DNA of 12,597 nucleotides from RGIG5050 sp045636065 (lineage in GTDB: Bacteria; Verrucomicrobiota; Kiritimatiellia; RFP12; UBA1067): assembly GCA_045636065.1 (NCBI GenBank), contig JAZTWW010000018.1:1-12597 (forward strand). The letters run 5' to 3'. The translations under genes were made by a program, and so were the position numbers. Below are positions 6,463-12,597 of the stretch, in pieces (position 1 is the first letter of the stretch; each line of letters starts with the position of its first letter). The notes under the pieces were generated by a model, which was given only the letters and a program-made list of their open reading frames with translations, had not been told where the DNA came from and did not search any database.

Positions 6463-6495
6463 TTGACTTCAATGGTGCAAATATGGTACAATATC
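6463..6495 (+). promoter_or_regulatory. Promoter for the toxin-antitoxin operon
   Basis: TTGACT (6463-6468) and TACAAT (6487-6492) are 18 bp apart, with the extended core TGGTACAATATC (6484-6495). Transcription would begin near 6499, downstream of an upstream in-frame ATG at 6438, so the antitoxin must start at 6519. Autorepression by the antitoxin at this site is usual for such operons; no clear operator palindrome was identified. Confidence 0.7.
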
Positions 6496-6518
6496 TGCGT
6501 CATAAAAGGAACAAAAAA

Positions 6519-6872
6519 ATGTCAAAAGCGATTATCTCCAAGCCGCAGTCTAAAACCCTCCGTACTCCGCACATTCGCAGGCCAATCCTTTCAGAGGACG
6601 TCGTCCCATTTAGCGAATGCCGCAGAAAACTTGCGGAATACATTGAGCGCGGTCACAGGAATCACCGTCCGATCATCATAACCCAGAACGGCCGCCCCTC
6701 TTCCGTCCTCATGAATATCGTAGACTGGGAGGATATGCTTCTCGCCGAAAACATCAATGAGACGGTTGAACTCTTCGAGGATGTCCGGGTCGCAGAGGAG
6801 GAAATCGGGCGTGGTGAATTCACATCCCACGAGGACTTCATGAATGAGCTTCGTGCGGAGGGAAGGCTATGA
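6519..6872 (+). CDS. Antitoxin, Phd/YefM family
   Basis: The protein has 117 residues from the ATG at 6519, preceded by AAAGGA with an 8-nt spacer. A longer in-frame start at 6438 is rejected because the promoter lies inside it. Residues about 25-65 (VVPFSECRRKLAEYIERG, then RPIIITQNGRPSSVLMNIVDWEDM) match the Phd/YefM DNA-binding fold; the acidic C-terminal part (ETVELFEDVRVAEEEI) is the expected toxin-wrapping segment. In this family the antitoxin neutralises a RelE/ParE toxin and represses its own operon. About 20 extra residues precede the usual start of the fold. The stop overlaps the toxin start by ATGA (6869-6872). Confidence 0.88.
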   Translation: MSKAIISKPQSKTLRTPHIRRPILSEDVVPFSECRRKLAEYIERGHRNHRPIIITQNGRPSSVLMNIVDWEDMLLAENINETVELFEDVRVAEEEIGRGEFTSHEDFMNELRAEGRL

Positions 6873-7222
6873 GGAAAATGCCTTGCGCCATAAACTGGAC
6901 TTCTCGCGCCAAACTTCGTTTGCGCGTCCGGCAAGATTGGATAGAGGAAGAGAGCGCAAGTCATGAGATTGCCTTAGCTTGGACCGCGCGCATAAATGAA
7001 GAAGTCCTTGCGATTGCCGACTTCCCGAAACTGGGCAGGATCGTGCCCGAATTTGACCGCGAGGACATACGCGAAATCACAGCCCACTCATTGGATTTAT
7101 CGCTTTTATCCCTTAGATCCCTTGTATCCCTTCCCCAAAAATCGGCTTACCACTTTAAATCCTCTTTCTCAAAAATCAGATGTCACGCGGGTGAGGGGGG
7201 TCGGAAGGGGATAAAGCGATAA
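6869..7222 (+). CDS. ParE/RelE-family toxin with repeat-derived C-terminus, probably truncated
   Basis: The frame encodes 117 residues. Residues 1 to about 71 read as the first part of a ParE-type toxin: INWTSRAKLRLRVRQDWIEEES, the helix ALAWTARINEEVLAIADFPKLGR, then REDIREIT. Family members normally continue with two to three beta-strands of the type YRIIYRI…VEILTVIHGRR. Here the sequence enters an inverted A-type repeat at about 7083 and reads a tail (SLDLSLLSLRSLVSLPQ…) that is translated repeat DNA. The missing strands form the core and functional C-terminus in this family, and I do not find them further downstream in any frame. The toxin is therefore probably inactive or altered. The intact antitoxin and promoter suggest recent decay, or retention of the antitoxin alone. 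The ATGA overlap shows translational coupling. Confidence 0.7.
   Translation: MRKMPCAINWTSRAKLRLRVRQDWIEEESASHEIALAWTARINEEVLAIADFPKLGRIVPEFDREDIREITAHSLDLSLLSLRSLVSLPQKSAYHFKSSFSKIRCHAGEGGRKGIKR
7084..7162 (-). repeat. Inverted A-type repeat ending the parE-like gene
   Basis: Read on the minus strand, this matches 6310-6398: GGATTTAAAGTGGTAAGCCGA, TGGGGAAGGGAT, then a 9-bp-phased GAT series (ATC on the plus strand at 7099, 7108, 7117 and 7126) and GATAAATCCAA. It overlaps the 3' part of the toxin frame and, with 6310-6422, brackets the toxin-antitoxin pair as inverted repeats about 700 bp apart. Confidence 0.8.
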
Positions 7223-7226
7223 ATCA
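7203..7226 (+). repeat. Short A-type repeat fragment
   Basis: GGAAGGGGATAAAGCGATAAATC is the core of the A-type repeat in forward orientation, with 8-bp rather than 9-bp spacing between its two GAT triplets (7210, 7218). Together with the inverted copy ending near 7162, it would allow a large stem-loop across the end of the toxin gene. It lies 11 bp upstream of the rpmH promoter. Confidence 0.6.
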
Positions 7227-7237
7227 ATCGGCGGGGG

Positions 7238-7269
7238 TTGTTTTTTGGCGCGTATTATGGTATAATATC
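7238..7269 (+). promoter_or_regulatory. Promoter of the rpmH-rnpA-yidD-yidC operon
   Basis: TTGTTT (7238-7243) and TATAAT (7261-7266) are exactly 17 bp apart, and the core reads TGGTATAATATC (7258-7269). The expected leader is about 30 nt and contains GAAAGGAAG before the rpmH ATG. It has the best -10 in the window, fitting a highly expressed ribosomal-protein operon. Confidence 0.8.
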
Positions 7270-7302
7270 ACTTCACTTTACCGACCGAAAGGAAGAAAAC
7301 AA

Positions 7303-7440
7303 ATGAAGATGATGTGGCAGCCCAGCAAGGTGAAACGTGCACGCAAGATCGGGTTCCGCGCCCGCAAGGCGACAAAGGGCGGGCGCAAGGTTCTTGCCAG
7401 CCGCCGTGCCAAGGGGCGCAAGCGCCTTACGCAGGTTTGA
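7303..7440 (+). CDS. rpmH: Large ribosomal subunit protein bL34
   Basis: The 45-residue basic protein begins MKMMWQPSKVKRARKIGFRAR and ends RRAKGRKRLTQV. It matches the bL34 pattern throughout (QPSK, GFRAR, GRKVL, RRAKGRKRL) at the usual length of 44-47 residues. It is a structural component of the 50S subunit that contacts 23S rRNA. AAGGAAG lies about 7 nt before the ATG. Position 5 is Trp where Tyr or Phe is common, a minor change. It is the first gene of the conserved rpmH-rnpA-yidD-yidC block; dnaA, which often lies upstream, is absent here. Confidence 0.96.
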   Translation: MKMMWQPSKVKRARKIGFRARKATKGGRKVLASRRAKGRKRLTQV

Positions 7441-7459
7441 TCCGAAGGCAGTGAATCCC

Positions 7460-7813
7460 ATGTCCACGCGGCTCCCCGGAAAGAAGTACAGGGATGTCTT
7501 CGACCGGGGGCGCTCCGAAAGAGGGCGTCTCCTTGTGGCGTGGACGCTTCCGAACACCGGTGCCGGCCATCAAGCCGGCGTCGTAGTTTCCAAAAAGACG
7601 TTCCACGACGCCGTTGACCGCAACAGGGCGAAGCGTCTGATGCGCGAGGCGTTCAGGCTGGAGGCTCCCGGCCTTGAAGGCTCAGCCGATTGGATACTGA
7701 TCGCGCGCGCTGGCATCAAAGGCAAGCGCTGCGATGACGTCCGCGAGGATCTGAGGAACCTGACAAGAAGATGCGCAAGATTCTCATCGCGTTCGTCCGG
7801 TTCTACCAGGTGA
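7460..7813 (+). CDS. rnpA: Ribonuclease P protein component
   Basis: The 117-residue protein subunit of RNase P assists the catalytic RNA in removing tRNA 5' leaders. It shows an N-terminal segment (RLPGKKYRDVFDRGRSERG), the strand GAGHQAGVVVSKKTFHDAVD, the signature RNRAKRLMREAFR starting at R54, and the later WILIARAGIKGK. Length is typical for the family. I chose the ATG at 7460, 19 nt after rpmH; GAAGG (7444-7448) gives 11-nt spacing, and a GTG at 7451 would add only three residues. The frame stays open upstream through rpmH to 7337, but that extension is an artefact. Its 3' end overlaps yidD by 43 bp. Confidence 0.94.
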   Translation: MSTRLPGKKYRDVFDRGRSERGRLLVAWTLPNTGAGHQAGVVVSKKTFHDAVDRNRAKRLMREAFRLEAPGLEGSADWILIARAGIKGKRCDDVREDLRNLTRRCARFSSRSSGSTR

Positions 7814-8043
7814 CGCTGAGTCCGCTGATGGGTGGACAGTGCAGGTTCCGTCCAAGCTGCTCGAACTACTCTATCGAGGCGCTTCGCATCCATGGCGCGT
7901 TCAAGGGGACTGTGCTTACCGTATGGCGCATACTAAGGTGCAACCCGTTCGGCGGCAGCGGTTTCGATCCCGTGCCGCCGCCAGGGCGATGGAGAAACCC
8001 CAAGGCCGGTGAGGCCGGGGAGGAGATTCCGGAAAATGAATAA
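7771..8043 (+). CDS. yidD: Membrane protein insertion efficiency factor YidD
   Basis: The 90-residue protein has the diagnostic cysteine-rich core: FYQVTLSPLMGGQCRFRPSCSNYSIEAL, then a helix, then WRILRCNPFGGSGFDPVP. The conserved CRF-PSCS-Y and RCNPF-GFDPVP motifs place it firmly in the YidD family. It is a small inner-membrane-associated protein that aids YidC-dependent insertion. The C-terminal charged extension (about 18 residues) is not conserved in the family. It begins within the last 43 bp of rnpA, and its TAA lies 5 bp past the A of the yidC ATG, so translation is likely coupled. Confidence 0.95.
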   Translation: MRKILIAFVRFYQVTLSPLMGGQCRFRPSCSNYSIEALRIHGAFKGTVLTVWRILRCNPFGGSGFDPVPPPGRWRNPKAGEAGEEIPENE

Positions 8044-9829
8044 GAGCGAAAAGTTGATTTCGGCCATCCTCGGCATCATCCTTGTCGTGTGGATGTTCAA
8101 CCAGTCGAGCGAGGACAGGAAGGCGGCCGCCGCCCGGGCAGCTGCCGCCGGCGAGGGAGCCGCAACGCAGGAGGTCGCTGCCGGGGCTACCGGTGGAGAG
8201 GCCGCCTCCGTGCCCCAGGAAGCTGCGAAACCGGAAGCCGGCGAAGAGGCCGCCGCGACAGCGCCGGAAGCCGCACCGCAAAACGTCGCACCCCAGTATG
8301 TCCATACGTCGGAGGAGCGCCTTGTCACGCTCAAGAACGACGATGTCGAGCTTGTCTTGAGCTCCTGGGGCGCGCGCGCCGTAAGCGAAACCCTCCTCAA
8401 GTACGCCAGGGACGAAGGCGAGATCGGCGAGAACAATCCGCCCGTCACGCTCGACTTCTCCGAGAATCCGCTCTTTACGCTTGGAGGCGTGCCCGGTCTC
8501 GCCCCCGATGCCGACTATGAGGTCGTCTCCGCGACCGAAACAGCCGTCACCTTCAAAAACGCCGCCGTCGAGCGCACGATCAGCCTTGAGCCAGGCTATC
8601 GCATCGCGCTCGAAGAGACCTTCGCGAACGAAGTTCCCGTCCGCAACACGCTTTCAATCGGCGTGATGAACCTCGGCACCGGCCGCAACGACATGCTTTC
8701 CATCGACTCGATGACGAGGGAGATCCCTGGCCGCAAGGCAGGCGTCGTCCACTACGACGAGGAAGGCGTTCTCAAGAGCTATCTCGTCGGTGGGGTTGGC
8801 GGATGCGGTGGCTGCGGCGGCTCGGACGCCTCAAACCTCCCGAAGGACAGCGGCCCCATAACGATCGGCGAGCCTCAGGACTGGATCGCGATCAAGAACC
8901 GCTTTTTCGTCACGGCGCTCGCCGAGACGGGCACCGCCAACGCCGGCTTCGACGCTAACGTGAAGCGCGACGCGATGAGCGCCGTTATGCGCACCAAGAG
9001 CGTCAGCGTCGACGCGGCCTTCGCCGGCGCGCCCAAGAGCCGCCGCTTCACGGTCTACTCCGGCCCCAAGATGCAGAGCGCGCTCTGGGATCTCGGCATG
9101 AAGGACGTGATGGAGTTCGGCATGTGGCGCTGGGTGTGCTACCCGATGGTGAGCGTGCTCAACATGTTCCACGCCGTAATCCCGAACTACGGCATAGCGA
9201 TAATACTTCTTACGATCCTCGTCAGGATAATCTTCTGGCCGCTCACCCACAAGAGCACGATATCGATGCGCAGGATGAGCGAGGTGCAGCCGCTCATCAA
9301 GGAGCTTCAGGCCAAGTACAAGGACAATCCGCAGCGCCTCCAGCAGGAGATGTTCGCCCTCTACAGGGAGAAGAAGGTTAACCCGATGGCGGGATGCCTG
9401 CCGATGCTCGTGCAGATCCCCGTGTTCATAGCCCTCTTCACTGTATTGAGAAGCGCGGTCGAACTTAGGTACGCATCCTTCCTCTGGATCTCCGACCTGA
9501 GCGAGCCCGAAAGGCTCTTCCAGAGCTGGTTCCCGTTCGGCGGGCTCAACATACTGCCGATCATGATGGCGGTGACGATGGCTCTCCAGAGCGCTCTCAC
9601 CCCCACCACGGGCGACAGGAGCCAGCAGAGGATGATGATGGTCATAATGCCCGTCATGATGCTCGTCATGTTCTACAATTTCCCGAGCGCGCTCAGCCTC
9701 TACTGGACGCTTTCGCAGCTCATCTCCATCGGCCAGATGTGGTGGATCAGGAAGCGCTACACTCCAGCTCCGTCCACCCCCTCGCCCGAACCGCAGGTGG
9801 TGACGCGCCAGATGCGCAGGCATGGATGA
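8036..9829 (+). CDS. yidC: Membrane protein insertase YidC
   Basis: The 597-residue insertase inserts and folds inner-membrane proteins alone or with SecYEG. The order of domains is: one N-terminal helix (ISAILGIILVVWMFNQ, residues about 6-22), an Ala/Glu-rich linker to about residue 85, a periplasmic beta-sandwich domain, and the C-terminal five-helix core from about residue 370. The core shows the hydrophilic-groove arginine (ILVRIIFWP, R397), the cytoplasmic hairpin (SEVQPLIKELQAKYKDNPQRLQQEM) and MAGCLPMLVQIPVFIALF. This is the long Gram-negative type of YidC, in line with an outer membrane. A Gly/Cys-rich insert, GGVGGCGGCGGSD, lies at residues 252-264 of the periplasmic domain. I chose the ATG at 8036 (AGGAG at 8021-8025, overlapping the yidD end); a GTG at 8009 is in frame but less likely. 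Confidence 0.96.
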   Translation: MNKSEKLISAILGIILVVWMFNQSSEDRKAAAARAAAAGEGAATQEVAAGATGGEAASVPQEAAKPEAGEEAAATAPEAAPQNVAPQYVHTSEERLVTLKNDDVELVLSSWGARAVSETLLKYARDEGEIGENNPPVTLDFSENPLFTLGGVPGLAPDADYEVVSATETAVTFKNAAVERTISLEPGYRIALEETFANEVPVRNTLSIGVMNLGTGRNDMLSIDSMTREIPGRKAGVVHYDEEGVLKSYLVGGVGGCGGCGGSDASNLPKDSGPITIGEPQDWIAIKNRFFVTALAETGTANAGFDANVKRDAMSAVMRTKSVSVDAAFAGAPKSRRFTVYSGPKMQSALWDLGMKDVMEFGMWRWVCYPMVSVLNMFHAVIPNYGIAIILLTILVRIIFWPLTHKSTISMRRMSEVQPLIKELQAKYKDNPQRLQQEMFALYREKKVNPMAGCLPMLVQIPVFIALFTVLRSAVELRYASFLWISDLSEPERLFQSWFPFGGLNILPIMMAVTMALQSALTPTTGDRSQQRMMMVIMPVMMLVMFYNFPSALSLYWTLSQLISIGQMWWIRKRYTPAPSTPSPEPQVVTRQMRRHG

Positions 9830-9862
9830 ACCCTGCGCCCCTCACGCGCGTTCAAGAACTTG

Positions 9863-10678
9863 ATGGAGACATCGAACGACAGCTCCGGCGGCGGCTTCAC
9901 TCTCATAGAGCTGATGTGCGTGATCGCGCTCGTCATGGCGGTGGCGCTTCTGGCGGTGACACGCCTCGGGCGCTTCGGCCAGGGTGCGCGCAGAGTGGCG
10001 GCGCAGCATGATATGGCTGCGATAAAAGAGGCGTTCACCTCCGGGACCGGCGGATACCTCGCCGACATGGAGGGGATTCCCGGCTTCACCTGCGGCACCT
10101 TGCGGATATCGAATCTTCTCGTCTCCACCAACCTCTGGGCTGACGGCGGCGCTCGCCTCGATATTGGCTCCAGCTACGCCGTCTTCACCAAGTGGAGCGA
10201 AGAGGCGTCCCGCGGATGGCGAGGCCCGTACCTGAAAGGCGACGTGCGCCCGTTCCCGTCATACGACGATCTGCCCGGCTTCTATCCCGACATTTCACGC
10301 CTCGCTCTTCCATCCGTCTTCAAGGACTCTAGGCGCGCCTCGATCTACGGCTTTACTGGCGAGCCCGTCCTTTTCGACCCGTGGGGGCGTCCCTACGTCC
10401 TCCAGATCCCACCCCCGCAGGCGTTCACGAACGTCACTTCCGTTACGCCAAGGGAGCGCTTCGCCTACGCGCGCATCGTCTCCGCCGGCCCCGACGGCAC
10501 TCTCTCCACGCCCTGCTTCATCCCCAACCTCACAAACGAGACGGCGACATCCTGGAACGCCGCCTCGCGTTCGCTCGTGCGCGAAGCCGGGCGCGACGCC
10601 GCCGGCACCATGGCGCGCGGCGACGATCTCGTCCTTTTCCTCTACAGGAACGACGTCCACGAGGAGGTGCGCGAATGA
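9863..10678 (+). CDS. Type II secretion pseudopilin, GspG-like
   Basis: The 271-residue protein has a prepilin signal SSGGGFTLIELMCVIALVM: predicted cleavage G11/F12, and Glu at mature position 5 (E16). The N-terminal hydrophobic helix is followed by a globular part with WRGPYLKGDV (residues about 119-128) and DPWGRPYVLQIP (about 172-183), which are GspG/major-pseudopilin hallmarks. It would assemble in the periplasm into the secretion pseudopilus after processing by a prepilin peptidase, which is not in this window. At 271 residues it is much longer than a standard GspG (about 140), with an insertion between the two motifs. The ATG at 9863 is preferred over the TTG at 9860, but no clear Shine-Dalgarno is visible. 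The gene follows yidC by 33 bp, so co-transcription is likely. The last bases form an ATGA overlap with the next gene. Confidence 0.82.
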   Translation: METSNDSSGGGFTLIELMCVIALVMAVALLAVTRLGRFGQGARRVAAQHDMAAIKEAFTSGTGGYLADMEGIPGFTCGTLRISNLLVSTNLWADGGARLDIGSSYAVFTKWSEEASRGWRGPYLKGDVRPFPSYDDLPGFYPDISRLALPSVFKDSRRASIYGFTGEPVLFDPWGRPYVLQIPPPQAFTNVTSVTPRERFAYARIVSAGPDGTLSTPCFIPNLTNETATSWNAASRSLVREAGRDAAGTMARGDDLVLFLYRNDVHEEVRE

Positions 10679-11421
10679 AGAAGGCGTTCACCCTTGTGGA
10701 GCTTGCGCTCGTGATGGCGATTCTAGCGCTCCTCGCGCATCTCGCCGTCAGGAGTCTCGGCGAGGCCGACTCCACGCGCCGCCAGAGGCTCTACGACGCG
10801 CAGCGCCTTGAGCTGATCGACGCCGCCAAGGCCTTCCTCGCGGATAACGGCCGCCTGCCGAGGCTTCTGCCCTCGGCGGACGGCTCGGGAAGGCTCACCT
10901 TGAGGGAGCTTTACGAAAGGCCGGACGATCTTGCCGTGTATGCCGTAAGGCTTGCCGGCCCCGGCGGCCGCGTGGCGCTGCCATGCGGATGGAATGGGCC
11001 CTATGTGAAGCTCGGCGCGGGCAAGTCCACATTGCGCGATCCCTGGGGGAACGAGTGGGCGCAGCCGGATGAAACGGGCGTCGACAGGCTCACCGCCCTA
11101 ACGAACGATTTCCCGAAAGCGACGTCGTCGATCTCCGTCGAGCTTGCCTTCATCGATGGCGACGGGGTGAAATCTGAGGCGGATCTTTCGCCGAACGCTG
11201 CGGGGACGGTGAACGTACGCTGGTATGCGCCCAACGGTGGCACGATCACGGGTGGCGTTCTCGCGATCGAGAGGTCGTCTGGCGGAATCGCCGTCTTTGA
11301 CGGCGTTCCCGCCTCAAGGTGCGCCGTCCAGGTGGATTCCATCGGCTTTACGAGCGCCGTGGAGCGCGTTGACGTTCCGGCGGGTGGTGCGCTCGTCGAG
11401 ATGCTTGTTCCTGCAAGGTGA
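10675..11421 (+). CDS. Second GspG-like pseudopilin with extra C-terminal beta domain
   Basis: The 248-residue protein starts MKKAFTLVELALVMAILALLAHLAV, a class III prepilin signal with Ala rather than Gly before the cleavage site and Glu at mature position 5. The globular part carries WNGPYVKLG and LRDPWGNEWAQ (residues about 105-128), as in GspG. From about residue 145 a second, beta-rich section follows (SISVELAFIDGDGV … VDVPAGGALVEMLVPAR), which is not standard for pseudopilins. The ATG at 10675 overlaps the previous stop by ATGA and has GAGGAGGTG five bases upstream, so the longer in-frame opening from 10381 is rejected. Two GspG-like proteins in tandem suggest division of labour within one pseudopilus, but their exact classes cannot be fixed here. 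Confidence 0.82.
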   Translation: MKKAFTLVELALVMAILALLAHLAVRSLGEADSTRRQRLYDAQRLELIDAAKAFLADNGRLPRLLPSADGSGRLTLRELYERPDDLAVYAVRLAGPGGRVALPCGWNGPYVKLGAGKSTLRDPWGNEWAQPDETGVDRLTALTNDFPKATSSISVELAFIDGDGVKSEADLSPNAAGTVNVRWYAPNGGTITGGVLAIERSSGGIAVFDGVPASRCAVQVDSIGFTSAVERVDVPAGGALVEMLVPAR

Positions 11422-11437
11422 CTTAAGGGGAGTGAAG

Positions 11438-12427
11438 GTGGAAAGCTTTATCGACATTACCATTCCCGGACGCGACGCGGCGCGCGAGCTCGCATCGGCC
11501 CTTGACGCGCGCAAGTCCGCGCTTGCAAAGGGCTCGAAGATACGCGTCCTTTCGATGTCGCTTTTCAGGCAGCGTGTGGCGCTTTCGCGCTCGCAGGCGG
11601 CAAACCTCTCGCAGCGCGAACTTGAGAATGCGCTTTTCTACGAGATTGAGCCTTTCAGCGGCCTTTCGAGGGCGGAAGGGGCGTTCGCGTGGGTGGAGGC
11701 GGGATCTGAGGATCCTTCACGCGCAGTCTACGAGGTGGTGGTGGCTCCGAAGGTGATGGTGGAGGATCTTGCCCGCGTATCGCGCGATGCCGGATGCACC
11801 TTGGAGGGGCTCTCCGCCGCGCCGGAGGAGGGCGTTCAGGCGGCAGGTGATGGCGCGTGGATAAGGCCGTCCGCCGCGAAGGACCCGCGCGGCAAGGCGG
11901 CAAAGGCCTATGCGCTTTTCGTGGCGCTTCTTGCCGCGGCTATCGCGGCCCATGCGTGGATGACCCTTTCCAGGGAGGGCGCGCTTTCGAGGGAGATCGA
12001 ATCGCGCGAACCGCTTCAGAGGGAGCTTGATACGCTTACGCGCCGCATAGGGGCAGTGGAGAGCGAAAGGCGCTCCATCGCCGAAGGGCGCGAGGCGGCG
12101 CTCAGGGCGCAGTCGCGCGTCGCGGCGCTGAGGCGGGCTGACGCGGATCTTCTCCGCTCTATCGCATCGTCGTGGGGGGAGCTTGCCGTTGTGCGCTCGA
12201 TATCCCCGGTACGCGAGATGAAGGATGCGCAGCCTGGTGTGGCCGCGCTCCAGATCGAGGCAAGCGCGCTCGATGCAGCGAAGGCCATGGAGGCGGGAAG
12301 CGTTCTTCAAAGGCGCCTTTCCGGGCGCGGCTGGCGCGTTTCGCCAGGTACGGTTTCCGAGGCGAAGGGAACGGTCCTCTTTACACTCGTATGCGAATTC
12401 GCGCTCGAAGACGGCGAGGGCGGTTGA
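11438..12427 (+). CDS. PilN/GspL-like inner-membrane assembly protein
   Basis: The 329-residue protein starts at the GTG at 11438, with AAGGGGAG (11425-11432) six bases upstream. The long ORF opening from 11225 overlaps the previous gene and is rejected. Residues 1-150 form a soluble, mixed alpha/beta cytoplasmic part without recognisable catalytic residues. One membrane helix (AYALFVALLAAAIAAHAWMTL, residues about 157-177) is followed by a long charged coiled coil (about 180-235) and a small C-terminal domain with the pattern WGELAVVRSISP … ALQIEASALDAAKAMEAGSVLQRRL. That order (soluble part, single helix, coiled coil, small alpha/beta domain) is the PilM-PilN or GspL fusion plan. It would link the cytoplasmic motor to the pseudopilus assembly platform. 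Family membership is inferred from architecture more than from sequence motifs. Confidence 0.65.
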   Translation: MESFIDITIPGRDAARELASALDARKSALAKGSKIRVLSMSLFRQRVALSRSQAANLSQRELENALFYEIEPFSGLSRAEGAFAWVEAGSEDPSRAVYEVVVAPKVMVEDLARVSRDAGCTLEGLSAAPEEGVQAAGDGAWIRPSAAKDPRGKAAKAYALFVALLAAAIAAHAWMTLSREGALSREIESREPLQRELDTLTRRIGAVESERRSIAEGREAALRAQSRVAALRRADADLLRSIASSWGELAVVRSISPVREMKDAQPGVAALQIEASALDAAKAMEAGSVLQRRLSGRGWRVSPGTVSEAKGTVLFTLVCEFALEDGEGG

Positions 12428-12447
12428 TTTCTTTGGGGGGTGCGCAT

Positions 12448-12597
12448 ATGCTTGAGATAGGCAGGAAAGACAGGATTTTCCTTATGGCGGCCGTCCCTGC
12501 GGCGGCACTGGCGGCGTATGTGTATTTCTTTGCCATGCCGGCGGGCGAGAGGATGGCCGTCCTTGAAGCGAGAGAGTCGGGGCTCGGGGGCGGAGAG
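12448..12597 (+). CDS. PilO/GspM-like membrane protein, 5' part only
   Basis: Fifty codons are present before the window ends. The start ATG at 12448 follows GGGGGG (12435-12440) at suitable spacing and lies 20 bp after the preceding stop. The sequence (MLEIGRKDRIFLMAAVPAAALAAYVYFF) gives a short basic cytoplasmic end, one membrane helix at about residues 11-29 and a charged helix beginning after it. With the PilN-like protein immediately before it, a PilO or GspM partner is the natural expectation, but the visible part is too short to prove it. Confidence 0.5.
   Translation, partial: MLEIGRKDRIFLMAAVPAAALAAYVYFFAMPAGERMAVLEARESGLGGGE

Noticed and set aside
6438..6518. Longer start for the antitoxin
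   Set aside because: The promoter -35, -10 and predicted transcription start all lie downstream of this ATG.
7095..7135. TTATCGCTT and TTATCCCTT nonamers near rpmH as DnaA boxes or an origin
   Set aside because: They lack the CACA end of DnaA boxes, are tandem without the usual spacing, and the same units occur at several distant places in the window, so they belong to the A-type repeat.
7337..7459. N-terminal extension of rnpA
   Set aside because: It overlaps rpmH in another frame and is not part of the RnpA fold; the ATG at 7460 gives the normal length.
8831..9823. Long minus-strand frame opposite yidC
   Set aside because: Histidine- and arginine-rich shadow of a well-identified gene, produced by GC-rich codon use.
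11225..11437. N-terminal extension of the PilN/GspL-like gene
   Set aside because: It lies inside the preceding pseudopilin; the GTG at 11438 has a strong ribosome binding site just after that gene's stop.

Overview
The window reads as bacterial chromosome with two parts. The left 7.2 kb is an accessory region of small islands separated by unusual repeats. The right 5.4 kb is a dense, GC-rich housekeeping operon (rpmH-rnpA-yidD-yidC) that runs into a type II secretion/type IV pilus-like pseudopilin cluster. The large secreted beta-rich protein with an autotransporter-type repeat motif, the pseudopilin style and the codon use suggest the PVC superphylum, most likely Kiritimatiellota or a relative. 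That assignment is inference: no rRNA or other phylogenetic marker was compared.

Layout. A RhuM/ORF6N-type protein fused to a phospholipase-D-like domain (169-1032) is followed by a composite repeat made of module A (1081-1251) and module B (1251-1380). Next comes a gene resembling the putative protein kinase of polyvalent proteins (to 2257), which has a second open frame overlapping its 5' end. Another module A (2259-2429), a roughly 530-bp unassigned segment and another module B (2957-3081) precede a 993-residue secreted repetitive protein (3223-6204), which ends in a cluster of hairpins and a strong intrinsic terminator. A Phd/YefM-ParE toxin-antitoxin pair (6519-7222) lies between inverted copies of a repeat related to module A. 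The second copy runs into parE and replaces its 3' end.

The core of the A-type repeats is a 9-bp unit built around GAT, found at six places in the left 7.2 kb and absent from the dense right-hand operon. It has no recognisable coding function and is the least explained structure here.

The rpmH promoter lies directly after the last repeat. The operon makes ribosomal protein L34, the RNase P protein, YidD and the YidC insertase with tight overlaps. Two GspG-like pseudopilins, a PilN/GspL-like inner-membrane protein and the start of a PilO/GspM-like protein follow on the same strand with overlapping or very short junctions. Co-location of YidC with secretion genes is consistent with envelope biogenesis. 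Four of the inferred promoters share an extended -10 core close to TGGTATAATATC, 17-18 bp after a TTG-type -35.
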